Shown here: positions 30,346 through 39,645 of the stretch, piece after piece
How positions within the stretch are numbered: position 1 is the first letter of the stretch
Layout of the letters: each line of letters starts with the position of its first letter
Source: Rhodovulum robiginosum
Lineage (GTDB): Bacteria > Pseudomonadota > Alphaproteobacteria > Rhodobacterales > Rhodobacteraceae
DNA: 53,097 nucleotides
Direction: 5' to 3'
Assembly: GCF_003944755.1 (NCBI RefSeq)
Contig: NZ_RWGU01000035.1
Location: 1 to 53,097, forward strand
Program-made: the position numbers and the translations under genes
Notes under the pieces: model-generated
What the model was told of the DNA's origin: nothing
Seen by the model: only the letters and a program-made list of their open reading frames with translations
Databases searched by the model: none

Positions 30346-31683
30346 TCACGGGCAAAAAATATCGTTCGTAAGGGCAAAGACCATCAGCGACACCAGCAGC
30401 GCAAGGCCGACCGTCATCAGCACGCGCATCGCCTTGTCGCTGGGCGGACGCCCCACAATAGCCTCGTAGCCGTAAAACATCAGGTGCCCGCCATCGAGCA
30501 CCGGAATCGGGAACAGGTTCAGCAGTCCCACCGCGGTGGAAAGCACGGCGATGAACCAGATGAAGCTGAGCGCCCCCTGGCTGGCCGCCGCACCCGAGGT
30601 CTCGGCGATACCGAGCGGACCCGACAGGTTGCACGAGCTGATCGCACCGGTGATCATGTGATAAAGGCCCGACAGGCTGGAGCGCATGATGAACCAGGTC
30701 TGCGACACGCCGTAGTTCAATGATTCCAGGACGCCGGGTATCCGCGTCTCCGGCTCGAAGACCAGCCCGCCGGTCATCCCGATCAGCCAGCGCGTCTCGA
30801 ACCCGCCCTCCGGCAGGGGCAGGTCGGCCCGCCGCGGCTCAAGTTCGTAGCTCAGCGTCTCGCCATCGCGCCAGACCTCGATCGTCAGAGGCGCGCCTTC
30901 CGAGGCGGTCACGACGTCCTGCACCTGGGTGAAGGCGCTGACCGGCTGCCCGTCCACGGCCACGATCACGTCGCCGGATTTCATGCCCGCCTCCATCGCC
31001 GCGGAGTCGGGCTGAATGCTCTCGATCCGCGGCGGGAACGGATATGGGCCGGCCAGTTCGATCTCCTCGCCGTCCCGTTCCAGCCGGTAGGTGATATCGC
31101 CGGTGACGGGCAAATTCTCGACCGCACTGTAAAGCGCTTCGTAATCGGGGGTCGCCTGCCCGTTCAGCGCGAGGATGCGGTCGCCTTCCTGCAATTGCGT
31201 CAGACCCGCGGGCAGCGGCATCATCTCGCCCACGGTCGGCGGCTCGACCGCGACGCCGCGGGCGAACAGCAACACCATGAACACAACCGCCGCCAGGATG
31301 AAATTGGCCACCGGCCCCGCCGCGACCGTCACCGTCCGCGCCCACAGCGGCGCGCCGTGCATGGTGTGGCGCAGGGTGTCGGCGTCCAACCCCTCCAGCG
31401 CCTTGCCGTCCTTGCCGCTCGCGGCGTTGGAATCGCCCAGAAAGCGGACGTAGCCGCCAAAGGGCAGCGCCGCCACCTGCCAGCGGGTGCCGTGCTGGTC
31501 ATGGCGCGAAAACAGCACCGGCCCAAAGCCGATGGAAAACACCTCGGCATGGATGCCGGACCAGCGCCCAACGATGTAGTGGCCGTATTCATGAACGGCG
31601 ACGATTACGCTGAGCGCGACGACGAAGGCTATCGCTGTGTAAAGAAAGCCCCCGAACGTGGGAATTAGACTGACAACTTCCAC
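30346..31683 (-). CDS. rseP: RIP metalloprotease RseP
   Basis: A 445-residue site-2 protease of the inner membrane. The zinc site is VAVHEYGHYIVG (His31, Glu32, His35) in the first helix, and the third ligand is in NLFPIPVLDGGHL near the C-terminus. Two PDZ domains lie between (LTQLQEGDRILALNG and IESIQPDSAAMEAGMKSGDVIVAVDG). RseP cleaves membrane-bound anti-sigma factors and leftover signal peptides. GTG 31683 follows AGGAA and fits the family start; the longer frame overlaps dxr and is rejected. It is 13 bases after dxr. Confidence 0.95.
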   Translation of the reverse strand: MEVVSLIPTFGGFLYTAIAFVVALSVIVAVHEYGHYIVGRWSGIHAEVFSIGFGPVLFSRHDQHGTRWQVAALPFGGYVRFLGDSNAASGKDGKALEGLDADTLRHTMHGAPLWARTVTVAAGPVANFILAAVVFMVLLFARGVAVEPPTVGEMMPLPAGLTQLQEGDRILALNGQATPDYEALYSAVENLPVTGDITYRLERDGEEIELAGPYPFPPRIESIQPDSAAMEAGMKSGDVIVAVDGQPVSAFTQVQDVVTASEGAPLTIEVWRDGETLSYELEPRRADLPLPEGGFETRWLIGMTGGLVFEPETRIPGVLESLNYGVSQTWFIMRSSLSGLYHMITGAISSCNLSGPLGIAETSGAAASQGALSFIWFIAVLSTAVGLLNLFPIPVLDGGHLMFYGYEAIVGRPPSDKAMRVLMTVGLALLVSLMVFALTNDIFCP

Positions 31684-31696
31684 TGCTATTCCTGTT

Positions 31697-32881
31697 TCAA
31701 TTCTGGTTGGTCCGGGCAATGACCGCGTCTGCAGTATCTCTTGCCAATCTGTCGGTTGCCAGCACGTTATCAAGGATCATCCCGGCATTTGTTTGGCCCG
31801 TTTCGTGCGAAAGCCTGTCCAGCACCGCCTCGACCACCTGGGCCATCTGCAAAAACCCGATACGTCGGTCGAGAAAGGCATCGAGGGCACGTTCCTTGGC
31901 GCCGTTGAACACCGCGCCGCTCAGCCCGCCGGCGGACATCACCTCGCGCGCCAGCCGCAGGGCGGGCCAGCGCTGCTCGCAGGCGGGGCGGAAATTGAGC
32001 TGGCCGATCTGCGCCAGGTCCAGCCGCGCCACCGGCAGTTCTGCCCGGTCGGGCCAGTTCAGCGCATAGCCGATGGCGTGGCGCATGTCGGGCGGGCCGA
32101 CATGGGCCATGATCGCCCCGTCGCGGAACCCCACCAGCGCGTGGATCAGCGATTCAGGGTGTACGACGGCCTCGATCCGCGCAGGATCGATGCCGAAATA
32201 TTCTTTGGTCTCAATAAGTTCCAGCGCCTTGTTGAACATCGACGCGCTATCGACCGTGATCCGCTGGCCCATCGCCCAGTTGGGGTGCGACGAGGCCTGT
32301 TCGGGCGTGGCGCTGGCCAGCGCCTCGATCGGCCAGTCGCGGAACGCGCCGCCCGAGGCGGTAATTATGATCCGCTCCACCGCGGCGATGTCTTCGCCCA
32401 CCAGCGCCTGGAACACCGCCGAATGCTCGCTGTCCACGGGCATCACCGTGGCGCCGTGGCGTTCGGCCTCGGCCAGCAGCAGCGGACCGGCGGTGACCAG
32501 GCTTTCCTTGTTGGCCAGCGCCAGCGTGGTGCCGTGGCGCAGCGCCCGGAACCCCGGCACCAGCCCCGCCGCCCCCACGATGGACGACATGATCCAGTCG
32601 GCCGGGCGGTCGGCCGCCGCGACCAGCGCCTCTTGCCCCGCCGCGGCCTCGACGTTCGATCCGGCCAGCGCGGCCTTGAGCGCGTCGTAGCATTCGGGAA
32701 AGGCGGTGACGGCCACATCGGCCTGCAGCTCTTTCGCCTGCTCGGCCAGCCGCGCGACGTTGCGCCCGCCCGACAGCGCGACCACGTCATAGGCCTCGGC
32801 CCCGCCCTGCCTGGTCAAGAGATCGACCGTGTTTTCGCCAATCGACCCCGTCGACCCGAAGATCGTGATCCGCCGCCGCAT
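31697..32881 (-). CDS. dxr: 1-deoxy-D-xylulose 5-phosphate reductoisomerase
   Basis: A 394-residue NADPH enzyme that converts DXP to MEP, the committed step of the non-mevalonate isoprenoid pathway. It has the nucleotide loop IFGSTGSIGENTVDLL, LALANKESLVTAG, MPVDSEHSAVFQAL with metal ligands, and HPNWAMGQRITVDSASMFNKALE. The product feeds undecaprenyl diphosphate synthase (uppS), encoded two genes upstream. It is 2 bases after cdsA. Confidence 0.97.
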   Translation of the reverse strand: MRRRITIFGSTGSIGENTVDLLTRQGGAEAYDVVALSGGRNVARLAEQAKELQADVAVTAFPECYDALKAALAGSNVEAAAGQEALVAAADRPADWIMSSIVGAAGLVPGFRALRHGTTLALANKESLVTAGPLLLAEAERHGATVMPVDSEHSAVFQALVGEDIAAVERIIITASGGAFRDWPIEALASATPEQASSHPNWAMGQRITVDSASMFNKALELIETKEYFGIDPARIEAVVHPESLIHALVGFRDGAIMAHVGPPDMRHAIGYALNWPDRAELPVARLDLAQIGQLNFRPACEQRWPALRLAREVMSAGGLSGAVFNGAKERALDAFLDRRIGFLQMAQVVEAVLDRLSHETGQTNAGMILDNVLATDRLARDTADAVIARTNQN

Positions 32882-32883
32882 GT

Positions 32884-33675
32884 TCAGAACCTCACTTCGG
32901 GAACGTAAACGAGCTGGGCCACCAGCAGCATGAACAGCGCCGCCCCCAGCAATCCGTCGAACCTGTCGAACAGGCCGCCATGTCCCGGCAAGAGGCCAGA
33001 GCTATCTTTCACCCCCATGCGGCGCTTGACCGCACTCTCGGCGATGTCTCCCATCTGGCTGGCCAGCGACAGCGCCATCGAGATCCACGGCAGGTCGCGC
33101 CCGGCATTGGTGAAGGTCAGGAAGATCAGCCCGATCAGCACCGCGGCGAACCAGCCGCCCAGCGTGCCGGCCCAGGTTTTCTTGGGGCTCACCCTCGGCC
33201 AGAACTTGGGCCCGCCGATGAAGCGGCCCGCGAAATAGCCGGAGACGTCGGTGGCGATGACCACCAGAACCAGCCAGATCAGCCAGACCACGCCGTGCAC
33301 GTCACGAAACCCGGTCAGCCCGTAGCTGGCCGCCACGATCGCCAGCGCAAAGGCGGCAAAGATCGCGCGTTCGCGCCGGAGCAGCACCGCGCCCAGGATC
33401 GCCGGCACGGCGATCGGCACCAGCGCCACGGCGTCGGGCAGCGCCCGGCCCACCAGCACAGCCGCCGCGCCCGAGAGCCCGACGATCACCGCCTCGAGCG
33501 CGCGTTCGGGCGCGACCATGCGCGCCAGTTCCCACAGCATCAGCCCGCAAACCGTGGCGGCCAGCGCGGCGAACCACGGGCCGCCGGCCCAGACCGCGCC
33601 GAGGCCCAGCGCCGCCATGCCCACGCCCGAGGCGAGCCTGAGCGAGAGGTCGTGCCACGGGCCTTTGGCTGACAT
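32884..33675 (-). CDS. cdsA: Phosphatidate cytidylyltransferase
   Basis: A 263-residue polytopic membrane enzyme making CDP-diacylglycerol from CTP and phosphatidate. The C-terminal signature ESAVKRRMGVKDSSGLLPGHGG then FDRFDGLLGA matches the CDP-DAG synthase pattern. About seven hydrophobic segments precede it. ATG 33675 overlaps the uppS stop by one base (TGATG); the upstream-extended frame lies in uppS and is rejected. Confidence 0.95.
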   Translation of the reverse strand: MSAKGPWHDLSLRLASGVGMAALGLGAVWAGGPWFAALAATVCGLMLWELARMVAPERALEAVIVGLSGAAAVLVGRALPDAVALVPIAVPAILGAVLLRRERAIFAAFALAIVAASYGLTGFRDVHGVVWLIWLVLVVIATDVSGYFAGRFIGGPKFWPRVSPKKTWAGTLGGWFAAVLIGLIFLTFTNAGRDLPWISMALSLASQMGDIAESAVKRRMGVKDSSGLLPGHGGLFDRFDGLLGAALFMLLVAQLVYVPEVRF

Positions 33676-34400
33676 CAGGCGATCACCGCCCCGAATCGGC
33701 GGTCGCGCAGCGCGTATTCGCCAACGATCCGTGCAAAATGCTCGGCGGTGAAATCGGGCCACAGGATCGGCGTGAACTCGTACTCCGCATAGGCCGATTG
33801 CCAAAGCAGGAAATTCGAAATCCGTGCCTCGCCGGAGGTGCGGATCACCAGGTCGGGGTCGGGCAGCACGCAGGTATCGAGGTAATGGGCCAGCGTCTCG
33901 GCATCCACGTCCTCGGGGTTCAGCCGGCCCGCGGCCACCTCGCGCGCCAGCCGCTTGGTGGCGCGAGCCACCTCGTCACGGCCTCCGTAGTTCAACGCGA
34001 TGGTCAGGTGCACCAGGTCGTTGCCCGCGGTCAGACTTTCGAGCGACTGCATCATCTCCACCAGCTTGGGGTCCAGCCGGTCGCGGTCGCCGATGAAGCG
34101 TACCCGCACCCCCTCAGCCAAAAGCGCCTGCGCCTCTTTCTGAATGTAGCGTCGGAACAGCGTCATCAGCCCCGAAACCTCGGCCTGGGTGCGCTTCCAG
34201 TTCTCGGTGGAGAAGGCGAAGATCGTCAGGTATCGGATGCCCAGATCGGGGCAGGCCTGCACGATCTCGCGCACCCGCCGCGCGCCGGCCTGGTGCCCGA
34301 ACAGGCGCGGACGCCCCCGGCTTTGCGCCCAGCGTCCGTTGCCATCCATGATGACCGCCACATGGGTCGGCGCGCCCTGCTCTTTGTTCCTCGCGGCCAC
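33675..34400 (-). CDS. uppS: Undecaprenyl diphosphate synthase (cis-prenyltransferase)
   Basis: A 241-residue soluble enzyme that builds the C55 lipid carrier for peptidoglycan and other envelope glycans. Motifs: HVAVIMDGNGRWAQSRGRPRLFGHQAG with the catalytic Asp, TIFAFSTENWKRT, LTIALNYGGRDE and DLVIRTSGEARISNFLLWQSAY. Length is normal. It is followed immediately by cdsA and preceded by frr at 27 bases. Confidence 0.97.
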   Translation of the reverse strand: MAARNKEQGAPTHVAVIMDGNGRWAQSRGRPRLFGHQAGARRVREIVQACPDLGIRYLTIFAFSTENWKRTQAEVSGLMTLFRRYIQKEAQALLAEGVRVRFIGDRDRLDPKLVEMMQSLESLTAGNDLVHLTIALNYGGRDEVARATKRLAREVAAGRLNPEDVDAETLAHYLDTCVLPDPDLVIRTSGEARISNFLLWQSAYAEYEFTPILWPDFTAEHFARIVGEYALRDRRFGAVIA

Positions 34401-34427
34401 CCGCTATCCTTCCCGACCACTCAGGGC

Positions 34428-34994
34428 TCAGACCTGCATGATCTCCTGCTGTTTGTTTTCCAGCGCCGCGTCCACCTTGGCGATGTGCGAGTCGGTCATC
34501 TCCTGCACCTCGTCGTGCCAGATCTTGTGATCGTCCTCGCTCATGCCGGCGGCCTTGGCCTTCTTCAACTGTTCCATTCCGTCGCGGCGCACGTTGCGGA
34601 TCGCGACTCGGGCCTGTTCGGCATATTGCGCGGCAACTTTGGTCAATTCGCGGCGACGCTCTTCGTTAAGCTCGGGAATCGGCAGCATGATGATCGTGCC
34701 GTTGGTCTGCGGGTTGATCCCCAGACCGGATTCCATGATCGCCTTCTCGACCTTGTTGACCAGCGACTTGTCCCAGACATTGACCGTGACCATCCGCGAC
34801 TCGGGTACGTTGACGGTGCCCACCTGGTTGATCGGGGTCGGGCTGCCATAGGCATCGACCATCACCGGGTCCAGCATGCTGGCCGAGGCGCGCCCGGTGC
34901 GCAACGAGGCGAATTCGTGCTTGAGCGCGGTCATCGCGCCGTCCATCCGGCGCTTGAGGTCGTCGGTGTCGATTTCCAGCTCGTCGTCCGCCAT
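34428..34994 (-). CDS. frr: Ribosome recycling factor
   Basis: A 188-residue protein that, with EF-G, splits ribosomes after termination. It has the long antiparallel helices of domain I ([26 protein letters not shown] at the N-terminus, [25 protein letters not shown] later) and the small beta domain around [17 protein letters not shown]. It is 53 bases downstream of pyrH in the classic pyrH-frr-uppS order. Confidence 0.97.
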   Translation of the reverse strand: MADDELEIDTDDLKRRMDGAMTALKHEFASLRTGRASASMLDPVMVDAYGSPTPINQVGTVNVPESRMVTVNVWDKSLVNKVEKAIMESGLGINPQTNGTIIMLPIPELNEERRRELTKVAAQYAEQARVAIRNVRRDGMEQLKKAKAAGMSEDDHKIWHDEVQEMTDSHIAKVDAALENKQQEIMQV

Positions 34995-35047
34995 GTCTAC
35001 TCTCTTCTGTTCTTAGGGCGTTCTGGCGCGTTTCGATTGCTATAGCG

Positions 35048-35785
35048 TCAACCGTGCACGATTGTATAGGTGCCTTGCCCCTTGAGGATACCGCGAAAGC
35101 CCCCGGGCTCGTCGAGGCTGAAGACGATGATCGGCAGGTCGTTGTCGCGCGCCAGGGCGATGGCCGAGGCATCCATCACCTTGAGGTTTTTCACCAGCAC
35201 GTCGTCATAGGTGATTTCGCTGTAGCGCACCGCGTCGTCGGACGCGTTGGGGTCCTTGTCGTAGACGCCGTCCACCTTGGTGCCCTTGAAGATCGCCTCG
35301 CAGGCCATCTCGTTGGCGCGCAGCGTGGCCGCGGTGTCGGTGGTGAAATAGGGGTTGCCGGTGCCGGCGGCAAAGATGCAGACGCGGCCCTTTTCGAGGT
35401 GCCGCACCGCGCGGCGGCGGATGTAGGGTTCGGCCACCTCGTCCATCCGGATCGCGCTGATCACCCGGCAGAACACGCCCAGCCCCTCCAGCGCGGACTG
35501 CATCGCCAGCGCGTTCATAACCGTGGCAAGCATGCCCATGTAATCGGCGGTGGTCCGCTCCATCCCCTGGGCGCTGCCCTGAAGCCCGCGGAAGATGTTG
35601 CCGCCGCCGATCACCATGCAGATCTCGACGCCCATGTCGTGAACGCTCTTGACCTCCTGGGCGATGCGCTCGACCGTGGGCGGATGCAGGCCGTAGCCCT
35701 GATCGCCCATCAGCGCCTCGCCCGAAATCTTCAGCAGGACGCGCCGGTAGGACGGGCTCGGTTGATTGGCATTGCCCTCGGTCAT
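35048..35785 (-). CDS. pyrH: UMP kinase
   Basis: A 245-residue hexameric amino-acid-kinase-fold enzyme phosphorylating UMP to UDP. It shows [47 protein letters not shown]-type strand [18 protein letters not shown] and the UMP/aspartate site [14 protein letters not shown]. It is the first gene of the long minus-strand operon and diverges from miaA. Confidence 0.97.
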   Translation of the reverse strand: MTEGNANQPSPSYRRVLLKISGEALMGDQGYGLHPPTVERIAQEVKSVHDMGVEICMVIGGGNIFRGLQGSAQGMERTTADYMGMLATVMNALAMQSALEGLGVFCRVISAIRMDEVAEPYIRRRAVRHLEKGRVCIFAAGTGNPYFTTDTAATLRANEMACEAIFKGTKVDGVYDKDPNASDDAVRYSEITYDDVLVKNLKVMDASAIALARDNDLPIIVFSLDEPGGFRGILKGQGTYTIVHG

Positions 35786-35822
35786 AGTGTCCAGCCCCGG
35801 TCCTGTCCTTGTCTGGCGCGAA

Positions 35823-35849
35823 AATGTAGGAAAAGGCCGGAAGGTTCAA
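35823..35849 (-). promoter_or_regulatory. Weak candidate promoter for the pyrH operon
   Basis: TTGAAC (35849-35844) and TACATT (35828-35823) on the minus strand are 15 bases apart, shorter than ideal, about 38 bases before the pyrH ATG. It is the best match in the pyrH-miaA gap. Confidence 0.3.
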
Positions 35850-35873
35850 CGGCCAAGAACGGCGGCGGCACGC

Positions 35874-36746
35874 ATGGAACTCCCGAAACTCGATCCCGCG
35901 CGCCCTGTGCTGATCGCCGGGCCAACCGCCAGCGGCAAGTCGGCGCTGGCGCTGGCCGTCGCCGAGGCCCGCGGCGGGGTGGTCGTCAATGCCGATGCTT
36001 TGCAGGTGTTCGACGGCTGGCGGGTGCTGACCGCGCGGCCCGGCCCCGAGGACGAGGCGCGCGCGCCGCACGCGCTTTACGGCCATGTCCCGTTCACGGG
36101 CGCGTATTCGGTGGGCCACTGGCTGCGCGACGTGGCGCCGCTGCTGGCCGGCGCGGACCGCCCGATCATCGTGGGCGGTACCGGGCTCTACTTCACCGCG
36201 CTGACCGCGGGGCTGGCCGAGATCCCGCCAACCCCCGATGCGATCCGCGCCGAGGCGGATGCGCGCCTGGCCGAAGAAGGGCCGTCCGGGATGCTGGCCG
36301 AGCTCGACCCGCCCACCCGCGCGCGGATCGACACGAAAAACCCGGTTCGCATCCAGCGCGCCTGGGAGGTGCTGCGCGCCACCGGGCGCGGGCTGGCCGC
36401 GTGGCAGGACGACACCGGCCCGCCGCTTTTGCCCCTGGCCCGGGCGCAGGCGCTGGTGGTCGAGGCCGACCGCGACTGGCTGGGCGCGCGCATCGACGCG
36501 CGGTTCGACGCGATGCTCGCCGCCGGCGCGCTGGAGGAAGCGCGCGCAAACCTGCCCCGCTGGGACCCGCACCTTCTGTCGGCCCGCGCCATCGGCGCGC
36601 CCGAGCTGATCGCCCATCTTCGCGGCGAGATGACACTGGCCGAAGCGCGCAGCGCCGCACAGCGCGCCTCGCGCCAATACGCCAAGCGCCAGCGCAGCTG
36701 GTTTCGCGCCCGGATGTCGGGATGGCAGCGCATCGCGGCGGGCTGA
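35874..36746 (+). CDS. miaA: tRNA dimethylallyltransferase
   Basis: A 290-residue enzyme that prenylates A37 of tRNAs reading UNN codons. It has the P-loop [37 protein letters not shown] (the usual DSxQxY here DALQVF), [14 protein letters not shown], and [13 protein letters not shown] near the C-terminus. The prenyl donor comes from the pathway containing Dxr in the opposite operon. ATG 35874 fits the family start; a longer frame from 35766 overlaps the pyrH promoter region and is rejected. Confidence 0.95.
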   Translation: MELPKLDPARPVLIAGPTASGKSALALAVAEARGGVVVNADALQVFDGWRVLTARPGPEDEARAPHALYGHVPFTGAYSVGHWLRDVAPLLAGADRPIIVGGTGLYFTALTAGLAEIPPTPDAIRAEADARLAEEGPSGMLAELDPPTRARIDTKNPVRIQRAWEVLRATGRGLAAWQDDTGPPLLPLARAQALVVEADRDWLGARIDARFDAMLAAGALEEARANLPRWDPHLLSARAIGAPELIAHLRGEMTLAEARSAAQRASRQYAKRQRSWFRARMSGWQRIAAG

Positions 36747-36815
36747 GTTGCCACTAAAAAGCATTTTTCGCACAATCACGGTTTACCCATGGGCGGAAAT
36801 CAGCGATTCGTTGCA

Positions 36816-36840
36816 CCAACCGAACCAACCGAACCAACCG
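36816..36840 (+). repeat. 9-bp tandem repeat encoding Pro-Thr-Glu
   Basis: CCAACCGAA occurs at 36816-36824 and 36825-36833, with a third copy CCAACCG at 36834-36840. In the frame from ATG 36789 it encodes PTEPTEPT. A 9-base unit changes length without shifting frame. Confidence 0.6.
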
Positions 36841-36851
36841 CGGCCGCGCCC

Positions 36852-37643
36852 ATGTCCGATACCGTCCCCGATTTGCGCATGACGCCCATCGCCCAGCTGA
36901 TGCAGGGCGGCCGCTGGCGCGTCGAATCGATGCGCAGCTACACGCGCCACCAGCTTTTGTGGTTTACACGCGGCCAGGGCCGGCTGACCGTGGCGGGGAT
37001 CACCCGCGGGTTCGGCGTGCATAACGCGGCATTCATTCCCGCGGGCACGATGCACGCCTTCGAAATCACCGCTGCGGTCTACGGCACGGCGCTGTTTTTC
37101 GCCGACGACCCCGCACTCGCCCTGCCCGACGCGCCGCATCACCTGCGCATCCGCGAATCCGCAGCGCAGGTGGAACTGACCGCCCTATTGGAAACCCTCC
37201 AGCGCGAGCTTGACGGCGACCGCCCGGCCAGGGCGCGCGCCCTGCGCCAGTATCTCGGGCTGCTGTCGGTCTGGCTGGAACGGCAACTCCTGGTCAATGA
37301 CGACCAGCTTGCCCCGACCGATGCCGCGCGGCGTCTCGCCGCGGGCTATGCCGCGCTGGTCGAGCGCGATTTCCACACGCCCCTGTCGGTCTCGGACTAC
37401 GCCGCCGCGCTCGGGGTGACGCCCACGCATCTGACCCGTGTGTGCCACCAGACCTGCGGGCGCACCGCCTCGGAGTTGTTGGCAGAGCGCAAGATCGGCG
37501 AGGCCCGGCGGCTGCTGGCGGATACGAAACTGCCGGTGAAAGACATCGCCGTACAGCTCGGCTATCGCTCTCCCGCCTATTTCACCCGCGTCTTCCAGGC
37601 GCGCACCGGACGCGCGCCGCTGACCTTTAGAAAGAGCGGCTAA
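36852..37643 (+). CDS. AraC-family transcriptional regulator
   Basis: A 263-residue regulator. The N-terminal cupin-like sensor (residues about 8-110) contains [18 protein letters not shown] and [13 protein letters not shown]. The C-terminal double helix-turn-helix has [51 protein letters not shown] and [32 protein letters not shown], the AraC signature. The start is uncertain: ATG 36852 or ATG 36789, the latter adding a repetitive PTE-rich tail; neither has a clear ribosome binding site. It is directly upstream of an ABC transporter operon on the same strand and may control it through the direct repeats at 37682-37713. Its ligand is unknown. Confidence 0.88.
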   Translation: MSDTVPDLRMTPIAQLMQGGRWRVESMRSYTRHQLLWFTRGQGRLTVAGITRGFGVHNAAFIPAGTMHAFEITAAVYGTALFFADDPALALPDAPHHLRIRESAAQVELTALLETLQRELDGDRPARARALRQYLGLLSVWLERQLLVNDDQLAPTDAARRLAAGYAALVERDFHTPLSVSDYAAALGVTPTHLTRVCHQTCGRTASELLAERKIGEARRLLADTKLPVKDIAVQLGYRSPAYFTRVFQARTGRAPLTFRKSG

Positions 37644-37681
37644 GCCAAGGGCGCGCCAGCTTTCGGTTGCAACGCGGGCCA

Positions 37682-37720
37682 ATGTCGTTTTTGTTAATGG
37701 CACATGTCGTTTTCCGACAT
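37682..37720. promoter_or_regulatory. Direct repeats, candidate AraC-type operator
   Basis: ATGTCGTTTT occurs at 37682-37691 and again at 37704-37713, 22 bases apart, about two helical turns as for AraC-family sites. An inverted half CGACAT (37715-37720) follows the second copy, also making the palindrome ATGTCG-TTTTC-CGACAT. It lies between the AraC-family gene and the binding-protein gene. Confidence 0.45.
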
Positions 37721-37748
37721 TTCGATGGGAAAGCGCGAAGATTGAAAC

Positions 37749-37771
37749 CTGCGCGGCTTCGAACCGCGCAG
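37749..37771 (+). other. Leader hairpin before the transporter operon
   Basis: CTGCGCGG, a 7-base CTTCGAA loop and CCGCGCAG form a perfect 8-bp stem, 97 bases before the binding-protein ATG. No T-run follows. It may be an mRNA leader structure or part of an operator. Confidence 0.4.
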
Positions 37772-37867
37772 CACCGAGTAAATGGGATGCCGGTCCGCTT
37801 CCGGCCGGGGGCACGCTCCGGGCGGGACCGCGAAAACCGGGCGTCCCTCCATTGTAGGGAGAGCGCA

Positions 37868-39526
37868 ATGACCGACCGCACCAGCCGCACCGACCGGATT
37901 CATCCGGCCGCGAGGATGTACGCCCGCGAACACCAAGACGGGCAGATGAGCCGCCGCGAGTTTCTCGGCCGCGCCACGGCGCTGGGCGTTTCCGCCACCG
38001 CCGCCTATGGCCTGATCTCTCTCGACGGGCAGGCCCAGGCCGCCAGCCACGGCATGGCGCCCAAGATGGGCGGCACCCTGCGCGTCCAGATGAACTGCCG
38101 CGAGTTGAAGGACCCGCGCACCTACGACTGGTCCGAGCTTGGCAACGAAACCCGCGGGCTGATCGAATACCTCGTCGAGGTCAAGCGCGACGGCGTGCTG
38201 CAGCCGATGCTGCTTGAAAGCTGGAGCGCCAACGACGATGCCACCGAATACACGCTGAACGTCCGGCAGGGCGTGAAATGGAACAACGGCGACGACTTCA
38301 CCGCCGAGGACGTGGCCGCCAACATCATCGGCTGGTGCGACGAATCCGTCGAGGGCAACTCGATGGCCGCGCGCATGGCTTCGCTCATCGCCGATGGCAA
38401 GGCCGCGGAGGGCGCGGTCGAGATCGTGGACAGCCACACCGTCAAGGTCAAGCCGCTCACCCCCGACGGGACGTTGATGTTCGGCATGGCCGACTATCCT
38501 GCCCCGATCATGCACCGTGACAAGATCGGCACCTCGGTTCTCGACCACGGCATCGGAACCGGCGCCTACATGATGGAGGAATTCAAGGTCGGCGAGAAGA
38601 TCGTGCTGGTGAAAAACCCCGACCACACCTACTGGGGCGACGCCTATCTCGACCGGGTCGAATTCCTCGACTACGGCACCGACCCGTCGGCCTGGCTGGC
38701 CGGCGCCGATGCCGACGAGTTCGACATGACGTACGAGACCGTGTCCGACTTCATCGACATCTTCACCTCGATCGGCTGGACCGAAAGCGAGGTGGGCACC
38801 GCCTCGACCGTGGTGATCCGCCCCAACCAGGAGGCCGAGGTCGACGGCATGGTGCCCTATGGCGACGTTCGGGTGCGCCGCGCGCTGGCGCTGGCCGTGG
38901 ACAATTCGGTGCCGCTGGAACTGGGCGTGTCGGGCCGCGGCAACGTCGCGAACAACAACTATCACGTGGCCCCTGGCGTGCACCCCGACCACGCCGACAT
39001 CCCGCCCCACGAAAAGAACGTGGACGAAGCGCGGCGCCTGATGGAAGAGGCCGGGATGCTGGACTACGAGCACGAGATCGTGTCCATCGACGACGACTAC
39101 CGCAAGAACACGACCGACGCGGTGGCCGCGCAGCTGCGCGACGCCGGCTTCAACGTCAAGCGCACGGTGATGCCCGGTTCGACGTTCTGGAACGACTGGA
39201 CCAAGTACCCGTTCTCCTCGACCAACTGGAACCACCGCGAGACCGGCGTCCAGCTGCTCAACCTCGCCTACCGCTCGAACGCGGCCTGGAACGAGAGCGG
39301 CTTCCGCTCCGAGGCGTTCGATGCGCTGCTCGACCAGGCCACGGCCATCGCCGACAACGACGCCCGCAAGGAGGTCATGGCCAAGCTCGAGCAGATGATG
39401 GTGGACGAAGGCGTGGCCATCATCCCCTATTTCCGCTCGCTCTACCGCCACTACAAGGAGGGCGTTGTGGGCGGCGAGATGCACCCGAAATTCGAGATCA
39501 ACATCCACCACATGGGCTGGGCGTAA
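37868..39526 (+). CDS. Peptide-type ABC transporter substrate-binding protein, Tat-exported
   Basis: A 552-residue periplasmic binding protein of the SBP_bac_5 (DppA/OppA) family. The N-terminus has a Tat motif [10 protein letters not shown] (Arg29-Arg30) and hydrophobic stretch ending AQAAS, so it folds before export. The core shows GGTLRVQMN, the hallmark [38 protein letters not shown] and [11 protein letters not shown]. Its substrate cannot be told; peptides, opines, glycosides and nickel are all transported by this class. ATG 37868 follows AGGGAGAG. It is the first gene of the transporter operon, with a strong hairpin after it at 39549. Confidence 0.9.
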   Translation: MTDRTSRTDRIHPAARMYAREHQDGQMSRREFLGRATALGVSATAAYGLISLDGQAQAASHGMAPKMGGTLRVQMNCRELKDPRTYDWSELGNETRGLIEYLVEVKRDGVLQPMLLESWSANDDATEYTLNVRQGVKWNNGDDFTAEDVAANIIGWCDESVEGNSMAARMASLIADGKAAEGAVEIVDSHTVKVKPLTPDGTLMFGMADYPAPIMHRDKIGTSVLDHGIGTGAYMMEEFKVGEKIVLVKNPDHTYWGDAYLDRVEFLDYGTDPSAWLAGADADEFDMTYETVSDFIDIFTSIGWTESEVGTASTVVIRPNQEAEVDGMVPYGDVRVRRALALAVDNSVPLELGVSGRGNVANNNYHVAPGVHPDHADIPPHEKNVDEARRLMEEAGMLDYEHEIVSIDDDYRKNTTDAVAAQLRDAGFNVKRTVMPGSTFWNDWTKYPFSSTNWNHRETGVQLLNLAYRSNAAWNESGFRSEAFDALLDQATAIADNDARKEVMAKLEQMMVDEGVAIIPYFRSLYRHYKEGVVGGEMHPKFEINIHHMGWA

Positions 39527-39548
39527 CCGCCTGATCTGACGCAAGGAA

Positions 39549-39571
39549 CCGGGGGCGGCCGCCGCCCCCGG
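39549..39571 (+). other. Very stable hairpin between binding protein and permease genes
   Basis: CCGGGGGCGG, loop CCG, and CCGCCCCCGG form a perfect 10-bp GC-only stem 22 bases after the binding-protein stop. Without a T-run it is more likely an mRNA 3'-end stabiliser or partial attenuator, giving more binding protein than permease, as is common in such operons. Confidence 0.55.
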
Positions 39572-39645
39572 ACAGCCAGCCCGTGCGGCCGGCATAGGGG
39601 TCGACAACAGCCGCGCCGGGTGCGCGGCCAGCGACAGGGGGTTCG

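Noticed and set aside
37667-37867. Upstream extension of the binding-protein frame
   Set aside because: It would translate the regulatory repeats and a leader hairpin; the Tat signal and the AGGGAGAG site fix the start at 37868.
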